Source of the DNA: Nanohaloarchaea archaeon PL-Br10_U2g5
Lineage (GTDB): Archaea > Halobacteriota > Halobacteria > Halobacteriales > Haloferacaceae
DNA: 6,284 bases
NCBI GenBank assembly: GCA_001564205.1
Contig: LKMY01000110.1
Coordinates: forward strand, 1-6,284
Reading direction: 5' to 3'
Of the stretch, positions 4,557-6,284 are shown piece by piece. Under the pieces are notes generated by a model. It worked only from the letters and a program-made list of their open reading frames with translations. It had not been told where the DNA came from and did not search any database. Made by a program: the position numbers and the translations under genes. The first letter of the stretch is position 1. Every line of letters starts with the position of its first letter.

Positions 4557-6230
4557 CTACGTGACCGTCTCTGCGACCCGAGTCATCAACTCGTCCGGTG
4601 TTTCTGCGGGCTCTGAGACTCGGTCACCGTCGAGTACGACTGCTGTCCCCTGCGACACGGCGTGCGGCGTGGGCGCCCCGTCGACATGGGCGTTCGGGGC
4701 GACGACCTTCTCGTGGTCTGCCACCCGCCACGCGGCGCGGTGGAGGTCACTACCGGGAGCGCCTCCGACGGCAACGACCGTCGTTCCACGGCGGAGTCGC
4801 CCGACGAGACTCCCGTAGCCGGCAACTTGTACGCCGAGTCGTTCCGTGGCACCGGCGAACGATTCCGCGGTTTCGCGGGCGACCCGGCGGTAGCGGTCCT
4901 CGCCGGTCAGCGCGGCCAAGTCGAGCAGCGCAGTCGCCATCTCGACGTTGCCGTCGAGCGGTCGGAACGAGCGATCGAGCAGCCCCGCGCCGACGCGCGG
5001 TCCGTCGAGGAAGGAGCCATCGACGTGAAGTCGCTCGATCGCTCGGTCGGCGACCCTGCGGGCGATGTCGGCTCTCTCTCCGCCGCCGAGCACGCCGACG
5101 GCCCGGACGTAGGCCCCGACGACCCGCGCGGCGTCGTCCAGCAGATCCGTCTCTCCGACCCCTCCGTCCGTGCCGCTCCTCCGATAGTGCGTCACCGATC
5201 CCGAGTCGACATCGATCAAGTCGCGTTCGAGCCCGTCGAGGATCCGCCCGGCGTACTCGCGGGCGCGCTCGCGGTCGGTGTACGCGGCAACGGCGAGCAG
5301 CGCGTCAGCCACGAGAGCGTTCCCGCCGGCGAAGACGGTGAGGTCGCGACGCGGCGCGTCGAGGTCGGCGCGATCCCCGGCCGACGCCGCGTAATAGGCT
5401 CGGCCGAGCCCCGGACCCAAACTCCCGCCGACGCCGTAGCCGGTCCATAGGTCGTCCGTGAGAAAGTCGACGGCGTCGGTCGCAGGCGTGAGGTACGCCG
5501 AGTCGCCCGTGTAGAGGTAGGCGTTCGCGAACGCTCGCGTGACGGCCGCATTCGTGTCGATCGGCTTCTCGTAGGCGACATCGCCCCAGTCGCGGGTCCC
5601 CGCGAAGCGGAAGAAGCCGCCGGCGACATCGTCGGTGAGGTGGTCTCGCACCGCGTCGAGGGTGCGAAGGGCGCGGTCACGATCGCGTTTCAGTGCGAAC
5701 TCAACGGTCCGCGGGAGCGGGAACTTCGCGTCGGACCCCCAGCCGGCGTACTCCTCGTCGTATGTTACCTCGACCTGTCCGGCGAGGTGGCTCTCTATCG
5801 CGTCCGTCAGCTCGCCGCTCGGTGGGAGATCGGCGTCGAGGGCGCGCGGAACGCGGCCCGCCTCCCCTCCCTTCTCCGCCCACATCGCGCGAACGGATTC
5901 GAGGACCTGCCGCATCCCGTCAACATCGAGGTAGCCGGCTCCGGTGAGCAGCTCGCCGTTGGGGGTGAGGAAGGCGGTGGTCGGGAACCCGCCCATGTTG
6001 TACCGCTCGCGGACTCGGGGGTTTCGGTCGACGTCCACGCGCACGGGGACGAACCCCTCGTTGACGTTGGCGGCGATCCGCGGCTCGGCGTACGTGATCG
6101 CGTCCATCTCGTGACAGCCATCACACCATGTCGCAGAGAGTGAGAGGAGGACGGGACGGTCCCGCTCGTCGGCCTCGGCGAACGCATCGGCGTCCCAATC
6201 GCGCCACTCGACATACGGCTCGTCGGTCAT
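4557..6230 (-). CDS. DUF255 thioredoxin-fold protein, YyaL / SPATA20-like
   Basis: Predicted cytosolic protein of 557 residues with no signal peptide. The N-terminal thioredoxin-like DUF255 domain (about 5-120) contains PVLLSLSATWCDGCHEMD with a CxxC pair (Cys36, Cys39) and the cis-proline loop GGFPTTAF (Pro83). A family signature then appears in altered form, EEYAGWGSDAKFPLPRTVEF (159-178). The rest (about 180-500) resembles the six-hairpin (alpha/alpha) barrel of YyaL and SPATA20, with GGFFRFAGTRDW, EKPIDTNAAVTRAFANAYLY and DGNVEMATALLDLA. Bacterial YyaL is usually near 690 residues and begins with a long conserved SPYLLQHAxNPVDW segment and CHWCHVM. Here that segment is missing and the motif is CDGCHEMD. 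The ATG is well placed, and no upstream in-frame extension is seen within the window. No reaction is established for the family; a redox or sugar-related role is speculative. Confidence 0.88.
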   Translation of the reverse strand: MTDEPYVEWRDWDADAFAEADERDRPVLLSLSATWCDGCHEMDAITYAEPRIAANVNEGFVPVRVDVDRNPRVRERYNMGGFPTTAFLTPNGELLTGAGYLDVDGMRQVLESVRAMWAEKGGEAGRVPRALDADLPPSGELTDAIESHLAGQVEVTYDEEYAGWGSDAKFPLPRTVEFALKRDRDRALRTLDAVRDHLTDDVAGGFFRFAGTRDWGDVAYEKPIDTNAAVTRAFANAYLYTGDSAYLTPATDAVDFLTDDLWTGYGVGGSLGPGLGRAYYAASAGDRADLDAPRRDLTVFAGGNALVADALLAVAAYTDRERAREYAGRILDGLERDLIDVDSGSVTHYRRSGTDGGVGETDLLDDAARVVGAYVRAVGVLGGGERADIARRVADRAIERLHVDGSFLDGPRVGAGLLDRSFRPLDGNVEMATALLDLAALTGEDRYRRVARETAESFAGATERLGVQVAGYGSLVGRLRRGTTVVAVGGAPGSDLHRAAWRVADHEKVVAPNAHVDGAPTPHAVSQGTAVVLDGDRVSEPAETPDELMTRVAETVT

Positions 6231-6254
6231 ACGTGTCGTCGGGGTGGATCGTGG

Positions 6255-6266
6255 GTAAGCGCTTCG
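6255..6266 (-). promoter_or_regulatory. Weak TATA/BRE-like element of the DUF255 gene
   Basis: The minus strand reads CGAAGCGCTTAC, with a BRE-like CGAAG and a CTTAC centred about 27 nt before the ATG at 6230. The spacing suits a leaderless transcript but the TATA match is poor. Confidence 0.25.
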
Positions 6267-6284
6267 AGACGGAACGACACGGAA

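Noticed and set aside
4250..4564. Plus-strand frame of 104 codons crossing the TrmB promoter and gap
   Set aside because: Mostly antisense to the regulator gene, with no domain, no promoter, and a composition less acidic than true haloarchaeal proteins.
4662..5450. Plus-strand open frame of 262 codons
   Set aside because: It lies wholly antisense to the DUF255 gene, and its acidic look comes from the complementary codon pattern. No recognisable domain or promoter is seen.
1..6284. Search for tRNA, CRISPR array, insertion sequence, toxin-antitoxin pair or prophage genes
   Set aside because: No cloverleaf-like sequence, spaced repeats, transposase, integrase or paired small toxin-like genes were seen; the gaps are short and every larger frame has a better explanation.

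Overview
The window looks like chromosomal DNA from a halophilic archaeon (class Halobacteria). The DNA is GC-rich, the proteins are loaded with Asp and Glu, and three genes are archaeal in type: ribosomal protein L21e, RNA polymerase subunit Rpo4 and the archaeal GTP cyclohydrolase MptA. Several starts lie 25-30 nt downstream of a TATA-like element with no Shine-Dalgarno sequence, which fits the leaderless transcripts common in haloarchaea. The genus cannot be fixed from the sequence alone.

Layout. (1) 19-684, minus: a RdgB/HAM1-type inosine/xanthosine triphosphate pyrophosphatase with an acidic, Ala-rich insertion. (2) 771-1160, plus, divergent from it: a small two-helix membrane protein ending in a SHOCT domain. 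(3) 1264-1915, minus: a tight two-gene operon, L21e then Rpo4, separated by 1 nt, behind a strong TATA box. The DUF655 and rRNA dimethyltransferase (ksgA/rsmA) genes that I recall following this pair in other haloarchaea are absent; the SHOCT gene faces the operon instead. (4) 2082-2447, plus, divergent from the L21e operon: an unrecognised two-helix membrane protein. (5) 2603-3532, plus: MptA, the first step of pterin and 7-deazaguanine synthesis. (6) 3599-4405, minus, convergent with mptA: a TrmB-family regulator with an inverted repeat over its own TATA box. (7) 4557-6230, minus: a thioredoxin-fold DUF255 / YyaL-like protein with a six-hairpin-type C-terminal part.

Most of the window is housekeeping: cleaning the nucleotide pool, translation, transcription and cofactor synthesis. 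Apart from L21e-Rpo4 the genes appear to be single transcription units with their own promoters, and I see no pathway joining them. All gaps are under 170 nt and hold promoters, possible terminators and short dyads. I find no tRNA, rRNA, CRISPR array, insertion sequence or prophage, and no convincing new multi-gene system. The points most worth following are the TrmB operator-like dyad, the divergent DUF255 active site, the broken L21e-Rpo4 neighbourhood, a possibly shortened SHOCT gene, and the restriction of TTA leucine codons to Leu-Glu pairs.
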